Shown here: positions 25,842 through 36,192 of the stretch, one piece after another | Layout of the letters: every line of letters starts with the position of its first letter | Position numbering within the stretch: the first letter of the stretch is position 1 | Assembly (NCBI RefSeq): GCF_001308015.1 | Contig: NZ_LGYH01000004.1 | Coordinates: 1-64,000, forward strand | Reading direction: 5' to 3' | From: Neisseria sp. 83E34 | GTDB lineage: Bacteria > Pseudomonadota > Gammaproteobacteria > Burkholderiales > Neisseriaceae | DNA: 64,000 bases | Program-made: the position numbers and the translations under genes | Notes under the pieces: generated by a model | Told to the model about the DNA's origin: nothing | Seen by the model: only the letters and a program-made list of their open reading frames with translations | Databases searched by the model: none

Positions 25842-26483
25842 GTGATTGCCACTGTTATTGATTTCATTCTGCATATCGATCAGCATTTGCAGGCTTTGTC
25901 TGCCGATTACGGCCCCTGGATTTACGGGATTTTGTTTCTGATTGTTTTCTGCGAAACCGGTTTGGTGGTCACGCCGTTTTTACCCGGAGATTCTTTATTG
26001 TTTGCGGCGGGCGGTATCGCGGCTGTGGGCGGTATGAATATCCATTTGATGGTTTTGCTGCTGCTGATTGCTGCGATTGTAGGTGATGCGGTTAACTTTA
26101 TGATTGGTAAATATTTTGGTGCCAAGTTATTTGCCAATCCCGATTCCAAAATCTTCAAACGCAGCTATCTTGATAAAACCCATCAGTTCTACCAAAAATA
26201 CGGCGGTAAAACCATTATCATCGCGCGCTTCGTGCCGATCGTGCGCACGTTTGCTCCGTTTGTGGCCGGTATGGCGCACATGAATTACGCCAGATTTATC
26301 CGCTTCAATATCATCGGCGCGGTTTTATGGGTGGTGCTGTTTTCTTATGCAGGCTATTTCTTCGCCAACATTCCCGTGGTTAAAAACAACTTAGGCTTGG
26401 TATTGGGTGCAATTATTGTTGTGTCTGTTATGCCTGCGGTGGTTGAGGTGGTTCGGGCCAGAATGGCGGCGAAAAAAAACTGA
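25842..26483 (+). CDS. DedA-family membrane protein
   Basis: This 213-aa inner-membrane protein has the DedA/VTT core: [36 protein letters not shown], and [17 protein letters not shown]. The family is tied to lipid flipping and envelope integrity. The likely start is GTG at 25842 (GTGATTGCC after a GAG-rich stretch); no ATG gives the family N-terminus. It ends in a degenerate DUS pair, so it is probably transcribed alone. Confidence 0.88.
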   Translation: MIATVIDFILHIDQHLQALSADYGPWIYGILFLIVFCETGLVVTPFLPGDSLLFAAGGIAAVGGMNIHLMVLLLLIAAIVGDAVNFMIGKYFGAKLFANPDSKIFKRSYLDKTHQFYQKYGGKTIIIARFVPIVRTFAPFVAGMAHMNYARFIRFNIIGAVLWVVLFSYAGYFFANIPVVKNNLGLVLGAIIVVSVMPAVVEVVRARMAAKKN

Positions 26484-26502
26484 GCTGTGTTGAATAAATG
26501 AC

Positions 26503-26554
26503 AATGCCTGTTTGAAAATCTTGCTGTGAAGCGCAGAGGTTTTCAGACAGGCAT
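26503..26554 (+). terminator. Degenerate DUS pair after dedA-like gene
   Basis: ATGCCTGTTTGAAA (one change) near 26503 faces a perfect TTTCAGACAGGCAT at 26541-26554. The loop is 24 bases. It may end dedA transcription. Confidence 0.6.
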
Positions 26555-26603
26555 TCTGTTATCCGCTATAATTCCGTTCTTCCTGTTTTAAGTATTTCAA
26601 AAG

Positions 26604-27452
26604 ATGAATGTTTCTTTGGTTTCGCGCATTGAATCGATTTTGCCGCAAACGCAATGCCGCGAGTGTGGTTATGAAGGCTGCAAGCCTTATGCACAGGCGC
26701 TGGCGCAAGGTGAGGCTGCGGTAAACCTGTGTGCGCCCGGCGGCAACGAAGTGATGCAGGATATCGCAGCTTTGTTAGGCCGTCCTGCGCTTGCTCCGGC
26801 TAAAATTCAAGAAAAGGTTTTGGCGTGGATTGACGAAGCGGTGTGCATAGGCTGCACGGCCTGCATCCGTGCATGCCCGGTGGATGCGATTATGGGGGCT
26901 TCCAAACTGATGCACACGGTGATTGCGTCTGAATGCACGGGTTGCGGCTTGTGCGTAGCGCCGTGCCCGGTCGATTGTATTTATATGCAGCCGGTTCAAG
27001 CTGATTATCTGCCGCTTGCCAGAGATCTGGCCCAAGATGAAGAACCGCGTTTTGCAGCAGCCGCTCATGCTAAAGCCCGCTATGAATGGCATGAGGTGCG
27101 TAAAACCCGCGATGCTGCCGAACGCAAGGCGTATTTGGCAGAAAAAGAAGCGGCGGCCAAAGCGCGTATGCAGCAATTCGCTGGGCAAGAGCAGCAGAAA
27201 GCTGCGTTTAATCCTGCCGACTTGATTGCGCAAGCCATGGCGCGTGCGCAAGCGCAGCAGGAGCGTCGCATTGTTCCGGTTAATAGAGAAACGTTCAAAG
27301 AGCAGCAAATCAGAGAGGCGAAAGAGCGCGCAAGTTACCGTCGTGCGCTGCGGGATGTGAAATATGGCAGTGAAGCGGAAAAAGCCGCTGCCATAGAATA
27401 TTTGCGTGAATATAAGGCGGCGCAAGAAGCAAAAATGCAAGATAAAATTTGA
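26604..27452 (+). CDS. rnfB: RnfB-type ferredoxin
   Basis: The 282-aa protein has the RnfB four-cysteine cluster [13 protein letters not shown] near the start. Two bacterial 4Fe-4S motifs follow, [15 protein letters not shown] and [15 protein letters not shown] (about residues 82-125). A long charged, Ala/Glu/Arg-rich C-terminal tail (residues 150-282) looks helical. The usual N-terminal membrane anchor of RnfB is missing and no other rnf gene is near, so it is a stand-alone, soluble RnfB of the kind seen in betaproteobacteria. Its electron partner is unknown. Confidence 0.88.
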   Translation: MNVSLVSRIESILPQTQCRECGYEGCKPYAQALAQGEAAVNLCAPGGNEVMQDIAALLGRPALAPAKIQEKVLAWIDEAVCIGCTACIRACPVDAIMGASKLMHTVIASECTGCGLCVAPCPVDCIYMQPVQADYLPLARDLAQDEEPRFAAAAHAKARYEWHEVRKTRDAAERKAYLAEKEAAAKARMQQFAGQEQQKAAFNPADLIAQAMARAQAQQERRIVPVNRETFKEQQIREAKERASYRRALRDVKYGSEAEKAAAIEYLREYKAAQEAKMQDKI

Positions 27453-27469
27453 AAGGCTGCTTGAGATGT

Positions 27470-27483
27470 ATGCCTGTCTGAAA
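27470..27483 (+). repeat. Single DUS between rnfB and the UPF0149 gene
   Basis: One ATGCCTGTCTGAAA copy lies in the 51-base gap, with no opposing arm. The two genes may be co-transcribed. Confidence 0.85.
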
Positions 27484-27503
27484 AATAAAATTTAAGGAAA
27501 AAT

Positions 27504-28058
27504 ATGCTCCCTTTTGATTCGGCAGCCCAAAGCCAACTGGCTGCTTTGCTCGACCCGAAAGCCGTAAGCGGCAATACGATGCGGCTGGACGAAGTGCAGG
27601 CATTCATGCTTGCCTTATTGAGCGGCCCCGATAAAACAGAGCCGCACATCTGGCTGCCCGAGGTTTTGGGTGGTGAAGATTTGTTCGACCGGAACGAAAC
27701 AGAAGAAATCCAAATGCTGGTGTTGCGTTTGGCTTTCGATTTGAAGAAAAAGCTGGAAGCAGGGCGGTTGCCTGATTTATTGCTTTACGATGATGAAAAC
27801 GGCCAAAGCGATTTTTATACTTGGTGTAATGCTTATCTGTATGCTTTGGATGTGGTGAAGACCGATTGGTTTGAAGCGGCGGGTGATGATGATTTTGAAG
27901 ATTTGTTTTACCCAGTAATGGCACTTGGCGGCATGTATGACGAATACCGCAACGACAATGCCGTGCTCACTTTTACCGAAGCGGAAGCCGCTAAAATGGA
28001 GCAAGATCTGCCTTATGCCTTAATGGAAATCTATACCTATTGGCACAAGAAAAAATAG
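27504..28058 (+). CDS. UPF0149 (YecA/YgfB-like) family protein
   Basis: This 184-aa, acidic, helical protein has VQAFMLALLSGPD, GQSDFYTWCNAYLYALD and DDDFEDLFYPVMALGGMYDE, the pattern of the YecA/YgfB family. No enzyme motif is visible and the C-terminal SEC-C zinc motif of YecA is absent. Function is unknown. AAGGAAAA precedes the ATG. Confidence 0.8.
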   Translation: MLPFDSAAQSQLAALLDPKAVSGNTMRLDEVQAFMLALLSGPDKTEPHIWLPEVLGGEDLFDRNETEEIQMLVLRLAFDLKKKLEAGRLPDLLLYDDENGQSDFYTWCNAYLYALDVVKTDWFEAAGDDDFEDLFYPVMALGGMYDEYRNDNAVLTFTEAEAAKMEQDLPYALMEIYTYWHKKK

Positions 28059-28071
28059 TCTGAATCGATAG

Positions 28072-28114
28072 AATGCCTGTCTGAAAGCTGTTTTCAAGCT
28101 TTCAGGCAGGCATT
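28072..28114 (+). terminator. DUS-like hairpin after the UPF0149 gene
   Basis: AATGCCTGTCTGAAAGC (from 28072) pairs with GCTTTCAGGCAGGCATT (to 28114), with one mismatch. It is a probable terminator 13 bases after the stop. Confidence 0.7.
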
Positions 28115-28187
28115 CTTGAAATATCCTGCGCCAAAATCCGCCAATTCAAGCGGGCTGCGGCTTTCACGTTTTCAGCAGGTTTCTAAC

Positions 28188-28228
28188 TTCAGATTAAATC
28201 CACTATAATGCCGATATTATAAGGAAAT
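28188..28228 (+). promoter_or_regulatory. Repeat-end-like promoter region of zapE
   Basis: ATTAAATCCACTATAATGCC (about 28193-28212) resembles a TATAGTGGAT repeat terminus read backwards and contains a good -10 box (TATAAT). Correia-type ends are known to act as promoters; the use here is a guess. Confidence 0.3.
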
Positions 28229-28240
28229 TGATTACCCTCT

Positions 28241-29374
28241 ATGACACAACAGAACGAACGTTTTATCGCGCCGGATTACGCAAACCACAGCCCGCTTACT
28301 TGGTATCAGGCAGCATCGACCAAGCCGGGCTTTATCCGTGATGATGCACAGAAAAAAGCCATCGAGCACCTTGACCGTCTATGGACGGAATTGATGATGT
28401 TCAAACGCAAGCGCAACCGTTTTCTCGGCCGCAGCCTGCGTTCCCCGCAATTGCCGAAAGGGCTTTATTTTTATGGCGGCGTAGGCCGAGGCAAAAGCTT
28501 TTTGATGGATGTGTTTTACGGCTGCCTGCCTTACCGCCGCAAGCGCCGGGTACACTTTCATGCATTTATGGCAGAAATCCACCGGCGCCTGCGCGGCCTG
28601 AAAAGCGAAGCCAACCCTCTAAAAGCAGTTGCTTCGGAAATCGCCCGGGAAACTCGGGTATTGTGTTTTGACGAATTTCATGTGAGCGACATTGCTGATG
28701 CCATGATTCTCGGACGTTTGCTGGAAAATCTGTTTAACGAAGGTGTGGTACTGGTTGCCACTTCCAACTATGCGCCTTCGGAGCTTTATCCGCAAGGGCA
28801 AAACCGCAGCAGTTTTCTACCTACTATTGCTTTGCTGGAAGATAAGCTGACAATTTTGAATGTGGATGGCGGTGAGGACTACCGTTTGCGCACATTAAGC
28901 CCGGCCGAGGTGTTTTATGTGCCCGCCGATGACGAAAACGAGCAGAAACTGGGTGCGCTGTTTGCCCAAGTTACCGCTTCGCAAAAACAGCTTGATAAAA
29001 AAATTACCATTCACGGCCGGGAGCTGGAATGTAAAGGGCGTACCGAACGGGTAATTTGGTTTGATTTCAGAACCTTGTGTTTCGGCCCGCGCTCGCAAGC
29101 CGATTATCTTTATTTGGCCGAGCATTATCAAATGGTGTTCATCTCAGGCTTGGAAAAACTCACGCCTGCCGAGCGTTCGGAAGCGCGCCGCCTAACCTGG
29201 CTGATAGACGTATTTTATGATTATCGCGTAAAAGTATGCGCCACCAGCGAAGTGCCTGCCGAGGAGATTTATATAGAAGGCGATTTTGCCAACGAATTTG
29301 TGCGTACGGTAAGCCGTATGGTGGAAATGCAGTCGGAAGAATATTTGGCTTTGCCGCATTTAACCCTTAAATAG
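28241..29374 (+). CDS. zapE: Cell division protein ZapE (AFG1-like ATPase)
   Basis: This 377-aa AAA+ ATPase has Walker [14 protein letters not shown] (about residue 79), Walker [12 protein letters not shown] and the sensor [19 protein letters not shown], all typical of the AFG1/ZapE family. ZapE acts at the division septum and affects Z-ring stability in E. coli. Length fits. It has its own upstream region and precedes ndk with a 112-base gap. Confidence 0.93.
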   Translation: MTQQNERFIAPDYANHSPLTWYQAASTKPGFIRDDAQKKAIEHLDRLWTELMMFKRKRNRFLGRSLRSPQLPKGLYFYGGVGRGKSFLMDVFYGCLPYRRKRRVHFHAFMAEIHRRLRGLKSEANPLKAVASEIARETRVLCFDEFHVSDIADAMILGRLLENLFNEGVVLVATSNYAPSELYPQGQNRSSFLPTIALLEDKLTILNVDGGEDYRLRTLSPAEVFYVPADDENEQKLGALFAQVTASQKQLDKKITIHGRELECKGRTERVIWFDFRTLCFGPRSQADYLYLAEHYQMVFISGLEKLTPAERSEARRLTWLIDVFYDYRVKVCATSEVPAEEIYIEGDFANEFVRTVSRMVEMQSEEYLALPHLTLK

Positions 29375-29486
29375 CTTATTAAATCAGATAAATAAATTTA
29401 CAAAAAATATTACAGAATGCATCTGCAATCTTGTACAATATAGAACTTTGCTTTTTACCAAGTCATTCAATATTAAGGAGCATGAC

Positions 29487-29912
29487 ATGACTATCCAACG
29501 TACTTTCTCTATCGTTAAACCCGATGCAGTAGGTAAAAACAATATCGGCGCAATTTACAACCGTTTCGAAGAAAACGGTTTGCGCATCGTTGCTGCCAAA
29601 ATGAAGCAATTGAGCAAAAAAGAAGCGGAAGATTTTTACGCTATTCATAAAGAGCGTCCTTTTTTCCAAGAGTTGGTAGAGTTTATGACCAGTGGTCCTG
29701 TCATGCTGCAAGTTTTGGAAGGCGAAAATGCCGTAGCCAAAAACCGTGAAATCATGGGCGCAACCAATCCTGCCGAAGCTGCTGCCGGTACCATCCGCGC
29801 AGATTTCGCTGCTTCTGTTGGTGAGAACGCTGTACACGGTTCAGACAGCCTTGAAAACGCAGCAATCGAAATTGCTTACTTTTTCAGCCAAAGCGAAATT
29901 TGCTCACGCTGA
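29487..29912 (+). CDS. ndk: Nucleoside diphosphate kinase
   Basis: Ndk transfers the terminal phosphate between nucleoside di- and triphosphates through a phosphohistidine. The 141-aa protein has [15 protein letters not shown], the active site [13 protein letters not shown] (His about 117) and the usual length. An AAGGAG site precedes 29487; the longer frame from 29448 is not needed. It is followed by a hairpin and then rlmN. Confidence 0.97.
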   Translation: MTIQRTFSIVKPDAVGKNNIGAIYNRFEENGLRIVAAKMKQLSKKEAEDFYAIHKERPFFQELVEFMTSGPVMLQVLEGENAVAKNREIMGATNPAEAAAGTIRADFAASVGENAVHGSDSLENAAIEIAYFFSQSEICSR

Positions 29913-29932
29913 TCAGCGCATTGAAATGCCAA

Positions 29933-29960
29933 AGGCTGCCTGAATGGTTCGGGCAGCCTA
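29933..29960 (+). terminator. Hairpin after ndk with a Simonsiella-type DUS
   Basis: AGGCTGCCTGAA (29933-29944) faces TTCGGGCAGCCT (29949-29960), followed by AAAGGTTTTT. The left arm equals the AG-simDUS dialect as I recall it, unlike the local TG-wad form. Likely terminator or attenuator before rlmN. Confidence 0.7.
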
Positions 29961-29976
29961 AAGGTTTTTGAAATAT

Positions 29977-31065
29977 ATGAAAGCCAATTTATTAAATTAT
30001 GATTTAAGCGGTTTAACCCAACATTTTGCTGAAATGGGTGAAAAACCGTTCCGTGCCAAGCAGGTTATGCGTTGGATGCACCAAGCAGGTGCGTCTGATT
30101 TTGCTGAAATGACCGATTTGGCAAAATCCTTGCGTGCAAAATTGCAGGACAAGGCAGAAGTCGGCGTGCCTGCGTTGATGGCTGCACAAGAATCGAGAGA
30201 CGGCACCCGCAAATGGTTACTGGATGTAGGTACCGGAAATGGTGTGGAAACTGTGTTCATACCAGAAGCCGAGCGTGGCACTTTATGTATTTCCTCTCAG
30301 GTAGGCTGTGCGTTGGAATGCACATTCTGCTCCACCGGCCGACAGGGCTTTAACCGTAACCTGAGTGCGGCAGAAATTATCGGCCAGCTTTGGTGGGCGA
30401 ATAAGGCAATGGGCGTAACCCCGAAAAATGAACGCGTTATTTCCAATGTGGTGATGATGGGCATGGGCGAGCCTTTGGCTAACTTTGATAATGTGGTTAC
30501 GGCTTTGAGCATAATGCTGGATGACCATGGCTATGGCTTATCGCGCCGCCGCGTAACCGTTTCTACTTCCGGCATGGTGCCGCAGATGGATCGTTTGAAA
30601 GAAGCGATGCCGGTTGCGCTGGCTGTGTCCTTACATGCTTCAAATGATGCGGTGCGTGATGAGATTGTGCCGCTGAATAAAAAATATCCGTTGAAAGAAT
30701 TGATGGCGGCTTGTCAGCGTTACTTGGTTAAAGCGCCACGTGATTTTGTGACATTTGAATATGTTATGCTTGATAGCATCAATGACAAACCACAGCATGC
30801 CAAGGAATTGATTGAATTGGTAAAAGATGTGCCATGTAAATTTAATCTGATTCCGTTTAACCCGTTTCCGAACTCGGGATATGATAGATCAAGTAACGAT
30901 GCTATCCGTGTGTTTAAAGAGATTCTTCAAGAAGCCGGTTTTGTGGTGACGGTGCGTAAAACCAGAGGTGACGATATTGACGCTGCATGCGGCCAACTGG
31001 CAGGACAGGTTCAAGATAAAACACGCCGCCAGCAGAAGTGGCAGCAATTGCTGGTGCAACAATAA
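29977..31065 (+). CDS. rlmN: Dual-specificity RNA methyltransferase RlmN
   Basis: RlmN is a radical-SAM enzyme that methylates C2 of A2503 in 23S rRNA and A37 in some tRNAs. The 362-aa protein has the cluster motif [28 protein letters not shown], and the catalytic cysteine region [13 protein letters not shown]. The start [10 protein letters not shown] (29977) is preferred to an upstream in-frame TTG. pilW follows within 24 bases. Confidence 0.97.
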   Translation: MKANLLNYDLSGLTQHFAEMGEKPFRAKQVMRWMHQAGASDFAEMTDLAKSLRAKLQDKAEVGVPALMAAQESRDGTRKWLLDVGTGNGVETVFIPEAERGTLCISSQVGCALECTFCSTGRQGFNRNLSAAEIIGQLWWANKAMGVTPKNERVISNVVMMGMGEPLANFDNVVTALSIMLDDHGYGLSRRRVTVSTSGMVPQMDRLKEAMPVALAVSLHASNDAVRDEIVPLNKKYPLKELMAACQRYLVKAPRDFVTFEYVMLDSINDKPQHAKELIELVKDVPCKFNLIPFNPFPNSGYDRSSNDAIRVFKEILQEAGFVVTVRKTRGDDIDAACGQLAGQVQDKTRRQQKWQQLLVQQ

Positions 31066-31089
31066 ATTTCGATAATTAAGGTGAGTGTG

Positions 31090-31854
31090 ATGAAGCAATT
31101 ATGGGTCCCCGTTTTATTGGCTGTGCTGTTGGGTGCCTGTTCAAGCAAAGGGTTTAAAAAACCAACTGCTAAAGAGCGGGCAGTAGAAGTATCACAAATT
31201 CAGACCCAGCTGGCAGTGGAATACATGCGTGCCAAAGATTACCGTTTGGCAACGGCCAGTATCGAAGAAGCATTGAAAGCAAACAGTAAAAACGAGATGG
31301 CCTGGCTGATTCGCGCTCAGATTTATCAATTTTTGAAAGTGCCTGAGCGTGCTGAAGAAAGCTTTTTGCAGGGTTTGTCGATTAAGCCGGATAGCGCTGA
31401 AATCAACAATAACTACGGCTGGTTTTTGTGCAGTGTAAAAAACAATCCGAATGCTGCCCTGCCTTACTTTGATAAGGCGTTGGCAGACCCAACTTATCCG
31501 AGCCCTTTTATTGCCTATCTGAATAAAGGGGTATGCAGTGCGAAAATGGGTCAATATTCTTTAGCGCAAGCTTATTTGGAACGCTCAATTGCGGCGGCTC
31601 CCAATTTTGTTCCGGCTGTTAAAGAGTTGGCGCGTACTAAATTACTGGCCGGTGAATTAAACGAAGCCGATATGTATTTCAGACAATATCAAAGCAGGGT
31701 AGAAATGCTTTCTGCTGATGATTTGTTGCTCGGATGGAAATTGGCCAAAGCCTTAGGTAACGGCCAGGCTGCTTATGAATATGAAGCTCAGTTGCGTGCT
31801 TTGTATCCTTATTCGGAAGAGCTGCAGTCGGTTACCGGTGGCGGAATAAAGTGA
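31090..31854 (+). CDS. pilW: Type IV pilus biogenesis lipoprotein PilW (PilF-type)
   Basis: The 254-aa outer-membrane-type lipoprotein has signal LLAVLLGAC (Cys about 16). Tetratricopeptide repeats follow: YRLATASIEEALKANSKNEM, YQFLKVPERAEESFLQGLSI, NNNYGWFLCSVKNN and QYSLAQAYLERSIAAAPNFV. It matches neisserial PilW, needed for pilus multimer stability. I take ATG 31090, with AAGGTGA placed well upstream, over GTG 31081. It is in a block rlmN-pilW-rodZ-like-ispG with very short gaps, so likely one operon. Confidence 0.93.
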   Translation: MKQLWVPVLLAVLLGACSSKGFKKPTAKERAVEVSQIQTQLAVEYMRAKDYRLATASIEEALKANSKNEMAWLIRAQIYQFLKVPERAEESFLQGLSIKPDSAEINNNYGWFLCSVKNNPNAALPYFDKALADPTYPSPFIAYLNKGVCSAKMGQYSLAQAYLERSIAAAPNFVPAVKELARTKLLAGELNEADMYFRQYQSRVEMLSADDLLLGWKLAKALGNGQAAYEYEAQLRALYPYSEELQSVTGGGIK

Positions 31855-31865
31855 GAGAATCATAA

Positions 31866-32717
31866 ATGAACATTAATCCGGATGCTCAAGAGCTGGGCAA
31901 AATGTTGGTTGCTCTGAGAGAGCAAAAGGGCATGACTCTGGCAGAAGTGGCAGAGCGTTTGAAATTGCCGGTGGATAAGGTTGCCGCTTTGGAGATGGGT
32001 GATTACCGTCAGTTGCCGGATATGGTGTTTGTACGGGGGTTTCTACGTGCATACGGCCGCTTGGTTCAAGCGGATGAAGCTGAGTTAACCGGGCTTTTGG
32101 ATAAAGTAGCTCCGGTTTCTGAAAAAAATATTTTCAGCGGTTATAAAAAGAGTGATAAAGAGCGCTATGCCTATCTGGAAGAGAAAAAAAGCTTTCCAGG
32201 CTGGATTGTTGCAGTATGTGCGGCGGCGGTTGCGGTAGGCGGCGTGTTTATCTGGCAGAGTAAGTCTGCCACTCAAAAAGCGGCAGATGATATGCAGGCG
32301 CAATCTTCTACTGAGCAGGTTATGCAGCGGGCCACGGAGCTGAAGCAGAAAAATGTCACAGTTGTACCGATGGAAGAAGGTAACGTGGCAGCATCTGCCG
32401 CATCAACCTCGGTGGTGTCGGCAGCTTCAGCAGCGTCGGCACCAAGTAATGAGCAGGAAACATTGGCGGTAGCTGCGGATGAGTTATACATAAAAGTTCG
32501 TTATCGAACCAAATTGGTTGTGAAAGATAAAACAGGCGCTGAACTGGTGAATCAGATTGTACCGGCAGCCAGCGAACATCGCTTCAAAGGTAATGCTCCG
32601 TATGATGTGCGCATTGGTGTGGTACACGGCAGCATTGTTAATTTCGGCGGACAGGAAATTAACTGGGCACCTTATCTGGTCGGTCGCACAACAGCAGTAT
32701 TTAAAGCAGGTCAATAA
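31866..32717 (+). CDS. rodZ: RodZ-like helix-turn-helix membrane protein
   Basis: This 283-aa protein has an N-terminal Xre-type helix-turn-helix ([22 protein letters not shown]) with [17 protein letters not shown] single membrane segment lies near residues 116-134 ([18 protein letters not shown]). An Ala/Ser-rich linker follows, then a C-terminal DUF4115-type beta domain ([18 protein letters not shown]). This layout is RodZ, which links MreB to the membrane in rods. If the cell is coccoid it may have another envelope role. The ispG start follows 3 bases later. Confidence 0.85.
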   Translation: MNINPDAQELGKMLVALREQKGMTLAEVAERLKLPVDKVAALEMGDYRQLPDMVFVRGFLRAYGRLVQADEAELTGLLDKVAPVSEKNIFSGYKKSDKERYAYLEEKKSFPGWIVAVCAAAVAVGGVFIWQSKSATQKAADDMQAQSSTEQVMQRATELKQKNVTVVPMEEGNVAASAASTSVVSAASAASAPSNEQETLAVAADELYIKVRYRTKLVVKDKTGAELVNQIVPAASEHRFKGNAPYDVRIGVVHGSIVNFGGQEINWAPYLVGRTTAVFKAGQ

Positions 32718-32719
32718 AC

Positions 32720-33994
32720 ATGAGCCAATACACAATAAAACGTCGAAAAACACATCAAGTCCAAATTGATCATATAACAGTCGGTTCTGATGCGCCGGTG
32801 GTTGTGCAATCTATGACCAACACTGATACGGCGGATGCAGAAGCCACTGCGTCGCAGGTTAAAGAGCTTTCTGATGCAGGCTCTGAAATGGTGCGCATCA
32901 CGGTCAATAGTCCGGAAGCGGCATCAAAAGTAGCAGAAATTCGTCAACGTTTGGACGATATGGGCTGCAACACACCGTTGGTCGGCGACTTTCACTTTAA
33001 CGGCGAACGCTTGCTGGCTGAATTTCCGGATTGTGCGAAAGCTTTGTCTAAATACCGGATTAATCCGGGTAATGTGGGTAAAGGTGCTAAAGGAGATGAG
33101 AAATTTGCTTATATGATCCGCACGGCCGCGGAATACGATAAAGCTGTGCGTATCGGTGTTAACTGGGGCTCGCTTGATCAAAGCTTGGCCAAGCGTATGA
33201 TGGATGAAAACATCGCAGCCGGTTTGCCGAAAACGCCCGACGAGGTAATGAAAGAAGCTCTAATTGTTTCTGCTTTGGAATCCGCTCAAAAAGCAGTAGA
33301 TTTAGGCCTGTCTGAAAACAAAATCATTCTTTCCTGCAAAGTGAGTGCTGTGCAGGATTTGATTCAGGTTTATCGAGATTTAGGCAGCCGTTGCCAATAT
33401 CCGCTGCATTTGGGTTTAACCGAAGCAGGAATGGGCAGCAAAGGTATCGTAGCTTCAACGGCGGCGCTTGCTGTACTTTTGCAAGAAGGAATAGGCGATA
33501 CCATCCGCATCTCTTTAACGCCCGAGCCGGGCAGCTCGAGAACCCAAGAAGTTGTGGTTGGGCAGGAGATTCTGCAAACCATGGGTTTGCGTTCGTTTAC
33601 TCCTATGGTTACCGCATGCCCGGGTTGCGGCCGTACGACCAGCACTGTATTCCAAGAGCTGGCCCAAGATATTCAGCGTTACTTACGCGAGCAGATGGCA
33701 ATTTGGCGTTTTAAATATCCGGGTGTGGAAAACTTGAATGTGGCAGTGATGGGGTGTGTGGTCAACGGCCCGGGCGAGAGTAAATTGGCCGACATCGGTA
33801 TCAGCCTGCCGGGAACCGGAGAAACGCCTGTCGCGCCGGTGTATGTTGATGGCGAGCGGAAAGTTACCTTGAAAGGCGATAATATGGCCGTTGAATTTCT
33901 AGAAATTGTGAAAGAATATGTAGAAAGCAATTATGGAGAAAACGGTAAAAAACGCTCTGTAAACCGTGTTATCCCTATTCAAGCGGCAAAATAA
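32720..33994 (+). CDS. ispG: 4-hydroxy-3-methylbut-2-enyl diphosphate synthase IspG
   Basis: IspG is a 4Fe-4S enzyme of the non-mevalonate isoprenoid pathway. The 424-aa protein has [30 protein letters not shown], the cluster cysteines in [10 protein letters not shown] and GCVVNGPGE. Length fits the longer proteobacterial form. A DUS-like GGCCTGTCTGAAAAC is embedded in the gene near 33306. Placement next to the rodZ-like gene is common in proteobacteria. Confidence 0.97.
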   Translation: MSQYTIKRRKTHQVQIDHITVGSDAPVVVQSMTNTDTADAEATASQVKELSDAGSEMVRITVNSPEAASKVAEIRQRLDDMGCNTPLVGDFHFNGERLLAEFPDCAKALSKYRINPGNVGKGAKGDEKFAYMIRTAAEYDKAVRIGVNWGSLDQSLAKRMMDENIAAGLPKTPDEVMKEALIVSALESAQKAVDLGLSENKIILSCKVSAVQDLIQVYRDLGSRCQYPLHLGLTEAGMGSKGIVASTAALAVLLQEGIGDTIRISLTPEPGSSRTQEVVVGQEILQTMGLRSFTPMVTACPGCGRTTSTVFQELAQDIQRYLREQMAIWRFKYPGVENLNVAVMGCVVNGPGESKLADIGISLPGTGETPVAPVYVDGERKVTLKGDNMAVEFLEIVKEYVESNYGENGKKRSVNRVIPIQAAK

Positions 33995-34006
33995 GCAAAG
34001 GATATC

Positions 34007-34037
34007 AATGCCTGTCTGAAAGCCTTTCAGACAGGCA
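34007..34037 (+). terminator. DUS hairpin between ispG and hisS
   Basis: ATGCCTGTCTGAAA (34007-34020) and its complement (34024-34037) lie 12 bases past ispG. It is a likely terminator, splitting the otherwise tight gene block. Confidence 0.75.
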
Positions 34038-34075
34038 TCTGGGAAATCAATATCAACATATATAAAGAAGTTAAA

Positions 34076-35371
34076 ATGGGTAACAAAATCCAAGCCGTAA
34101 AAGGTATGAACGATTTATTGCCGGTGGAACAAAAAGATTTCAAGCTTACTTCGGCATTTTGGCAGGTGTTTGAAGATGTGGTTGTCCGTTGGACGAAGCG
34201 TTTCGGTTACAAGCAAATCCGCACACCGATTTTGGAACAAACCGGTTTATTTGTACGTTCGATCGGGGAAGAAACCGATGTGGTCGGCAAAGAAATGTAT
34301 ACTTTTTCCGATTCCAACGATTCTATCAGTTTGAGTTTGCGTCCTGAAGGCACAGCCTCGTGTTTGCGTGCGGTGGTTGAGCATAATCTGCTTTACAACA
34401 GCCCTCAGAAGCTTTGGTATATGGGGCCGATGTTCCGTCGCGAACGCCCGCAGAAAGGCCGTTATCGTCAGTTTCACCAAGTAGGGGTTGAAGCGCTAGG
34501 TTTCGAAGGACCTGATGTTGACGCCGAGATGATAGCCATGTGCGCCGACTTGTGGAAAGAATTAGGGATCAGCCAGTATCTGACATTGGAATTAAATAAT
34601 CTGGGCAATAGGGAAGAGCGGGCAGCTCACCGCAGCGCATTGGTTGATTATTTAAGCCAATATGAAAGCAGGTTGGATGAAGACAGCAAGCGGCGTTTGC
34701 ATACCAATCCTTTGCGTGTTTTAGACAGCAAAAATCCCGATTTGCAGGAAATTTGCAATGCCGCGCCACGGCTTACCGATTATTTAGGCGAAGCTTCACT
34801 GGCACATTACAACGAGCTTAAAAGCATGCTCGACGGTTTGGGTATCCAATATGTAGAGAACCCGCGCTTGGTTCGCGGTTTGGATTATTACAACCAAACG
34901 GTCTTCGAATGGACAACCGATAAACTTGGCGCTCAGGCCACTGTTTGCGGCGGCGGCCGCTACGATGGTTTGATTGAAGAGCTTGGTGGAAAAAACACTC
35001 CTTCCATCGGTTTCGCTATGGGTGTTGAACGGTTATTGCTATTGGTTAATGAATACGGTTGTCTGAAAAGTGAATCCGCACCTGATGTTTACAGCATGCA
35101 TCAAGGCGAGGGCGCTGCCTTGAAATCAATGCAATATTCACATTTATTACGTGAAAACGGATTTTGTGTGTTGCAGCATTCGGGCAACCAGAGTCTGAAA
35201 GCGCAAATGAAAAAGGCCGATGCGAGCGGCGCACGTTTTGCTTTGATTGTGGCGCAAAGCGAACTGGAAAGTGGTTCGGTTACTTTGAAAGATATGCAGG
35301 GTAATTTGGGCCAGCAAACAATAAATGCCGAACAATTATTGACAACTTTACAAGAATGGAAGAATACATAA
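34076..35371 (+). CDS. hisS: Histidyl-tRNA synthetase
   Basis: This class II synthetase (431 aa) has VKGMNDLLP, motif 2 [17 protein letters not shown], and the histidine-specific [15 protein letters not shown] and GGGRYDGL, then a C-terminal anticodon domain. The yfgM-type gene begins at the base after its stop, so the two are co-transcribed. Confidence 0.98.
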   Translation: MGNKIQAVKGMNDLLPVEQKDFKLTSAFWQVFEDVVVRWTKRFGYKQIRTPILEQTGLFVRSIGEETDVVGKEMYTFSDSNDSISLSLRPEGTASCLRAVVEHNLLYNSPQKLWYMGPMFRRERPQKGRYRQFHQVGVEALGFEGPDVDAEMIAMCADLWKELGISQYLTLELNNLGNREERAAHRSALVDYLSQYESRLDEDSKRRLHTNPLRVLDSKNPDLQEICNAAPRLTDYLGEASLAHYNELKSMLDGLGIQYVENPRLVRGLDYYNQTVFEWTTDKLGAQATVCGGGRYDGLIEELGGKNTPSIGFAMGVERLLLLVNEYGCLKSESAPDVYSMHQGEGAALKSMQYSHLLRENGFCVLQHSGNQSLKAQMKKADASGARFALIVAQSELESGSVTLKDMQGNLGQQTINAEQLLTTLQEWKNT

Positions 35372-36001
35372 ATGGCATCACATCTTGAAGAACAACAAGA
35401 ATTAGAGAATTTCAAACATTTCTGGAAAGGTTGGGGGCGTTGGATTTTTGCCTTATTGGTAGCGTGCAGCTTGGCTTATTTAGGTCTCGTACTCTATAAA
35501 AATTATCAAGCCGGTAAAAACGAAGAGGCGGCAGAAATTCTGTCGCAAATGGCCTCCAAAGCGCAAACCAGTAAAGATCCAAAGATACTGCATGTTGATT
35601 TGCTGAATCTGCAGCAAAACTACCCGAAAACCATCGCAGCTGCACAAGCAACCTTTATGGCTGCGGCTGCTGAGTTCGACAAAGGTAATTATGATGCAGC
35701 AACCAAGCATTTGAATTGGGTTTTGAAGAATCAAAAAACTTCTTTGGTACAGGCACTTGCCGCACAACGCTTAGCAACCGTGCAGTTGCAACAGCAAAAA
35801 TTTGATGAAGCATTGGCTACTTTGAATACCCCTGTTGACGAAGCTTTTCAGCCGGTATTGTTGGAGCTAAAAGGCGATGTGCTGGTTGCGCAAAGTAAGG
35901 GCAAAGAAGCCGTTGCTGCTTATGAAGATGCACTAAACAAACTGCCGAAGGAAGCAGCAGCACGCGAATTGCTCCAGTTCAAGCTTGATCAATTGAAATA
36001 A
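35372..36001 (+). CDS. YfgM-like membrane-anchored TPR protein
   Basis: The 209-aa protein has a short cytoplasmic N-terminus, one membrane segment (FALLVACSLAYLGLVLY, residues 30-46) and a periplasmic helical-repeat domain (YDAATKHLNWVLKN, FDEALATLNTPVDEAF). In E. coli, YfgM sits with the chaperone PpiD at the translocon. It follows hisS directly. The bamB gene that follows it in E. coli is absent; der comes next after a repeat element. Confidence 0.88.
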   Translation: MASHLEEQQELENFKHFWKGWGRWIFALLVACSLAYLGLVLYKNYQAGKNEEAAEILSQMASKAQTSKDPKILHVDLLNLQQNYPKTIAAAQATFMAAAAEFDKGNYDAATKHLNWVLKNQKTSLVQALAAQRLATVQLQQQKFDEALATLNTPVDEAFQPVLLELKGDVLVAQSKGKEAVAAYEDALNKLPKEAAARELLQFKLDQLK

Positions 36002-36010
36002 ACACTCAAA

Positions 36011-36033
36011 GGCTTACACTAAACCTGTAAGCC
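36011..36033 (+). terminator. Hairpin after yfgM-like gene
   Basis: GGCTTACA (36011-36018) pairs with TGTAAGCC (36026-36033), 9 bases past the stop. There is no long T run, so termination may be weak. Confidence 0.5.
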
Positions 36034-36045
36034 CTTGATCATTTA

Positions 36046-36059
36046 ATGCCTGTCTGAAA
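36046..36059 (+). repeat. Single DUS between yfgM and der
   Basis: One ATGCCTGTCTGAAA copy with no opposing partner, just left of the Correia-type element. Confidence 0.85.
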
Positions 36060-36085
36060 AACGAAAGTTCATGTTACTTTGTCGT

Positions 36086-36192
36086 TATCGCAAATAAATA
36101 TTATTTCTGCTACGGTGTTGCTGCGCCTTGCCGTACTACTTGTACTGCCTGCGGCTTGCTCCTTGTATCAAAAAATAAGTTTATTTACTATA
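36086..36192. repeat. Correia-type MITE between yfgM and der
   Basis: This 107-bp element has ends TATCGCAAATAAATATTATTT and TAAGTTTATTTACTATA (imperfect inverted repeats of about 24 bp). The interior GCCTTGCCGTACTACTTGTA and CTGCCTGCGGCTTGCTCCTTG strongly recalls the core of neisserial Correia elements (CCGTACTATTTGTACTGTCTG). Size matches the short class of these elements. It occupies the place where bamB would be. Confidence 0.75.
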
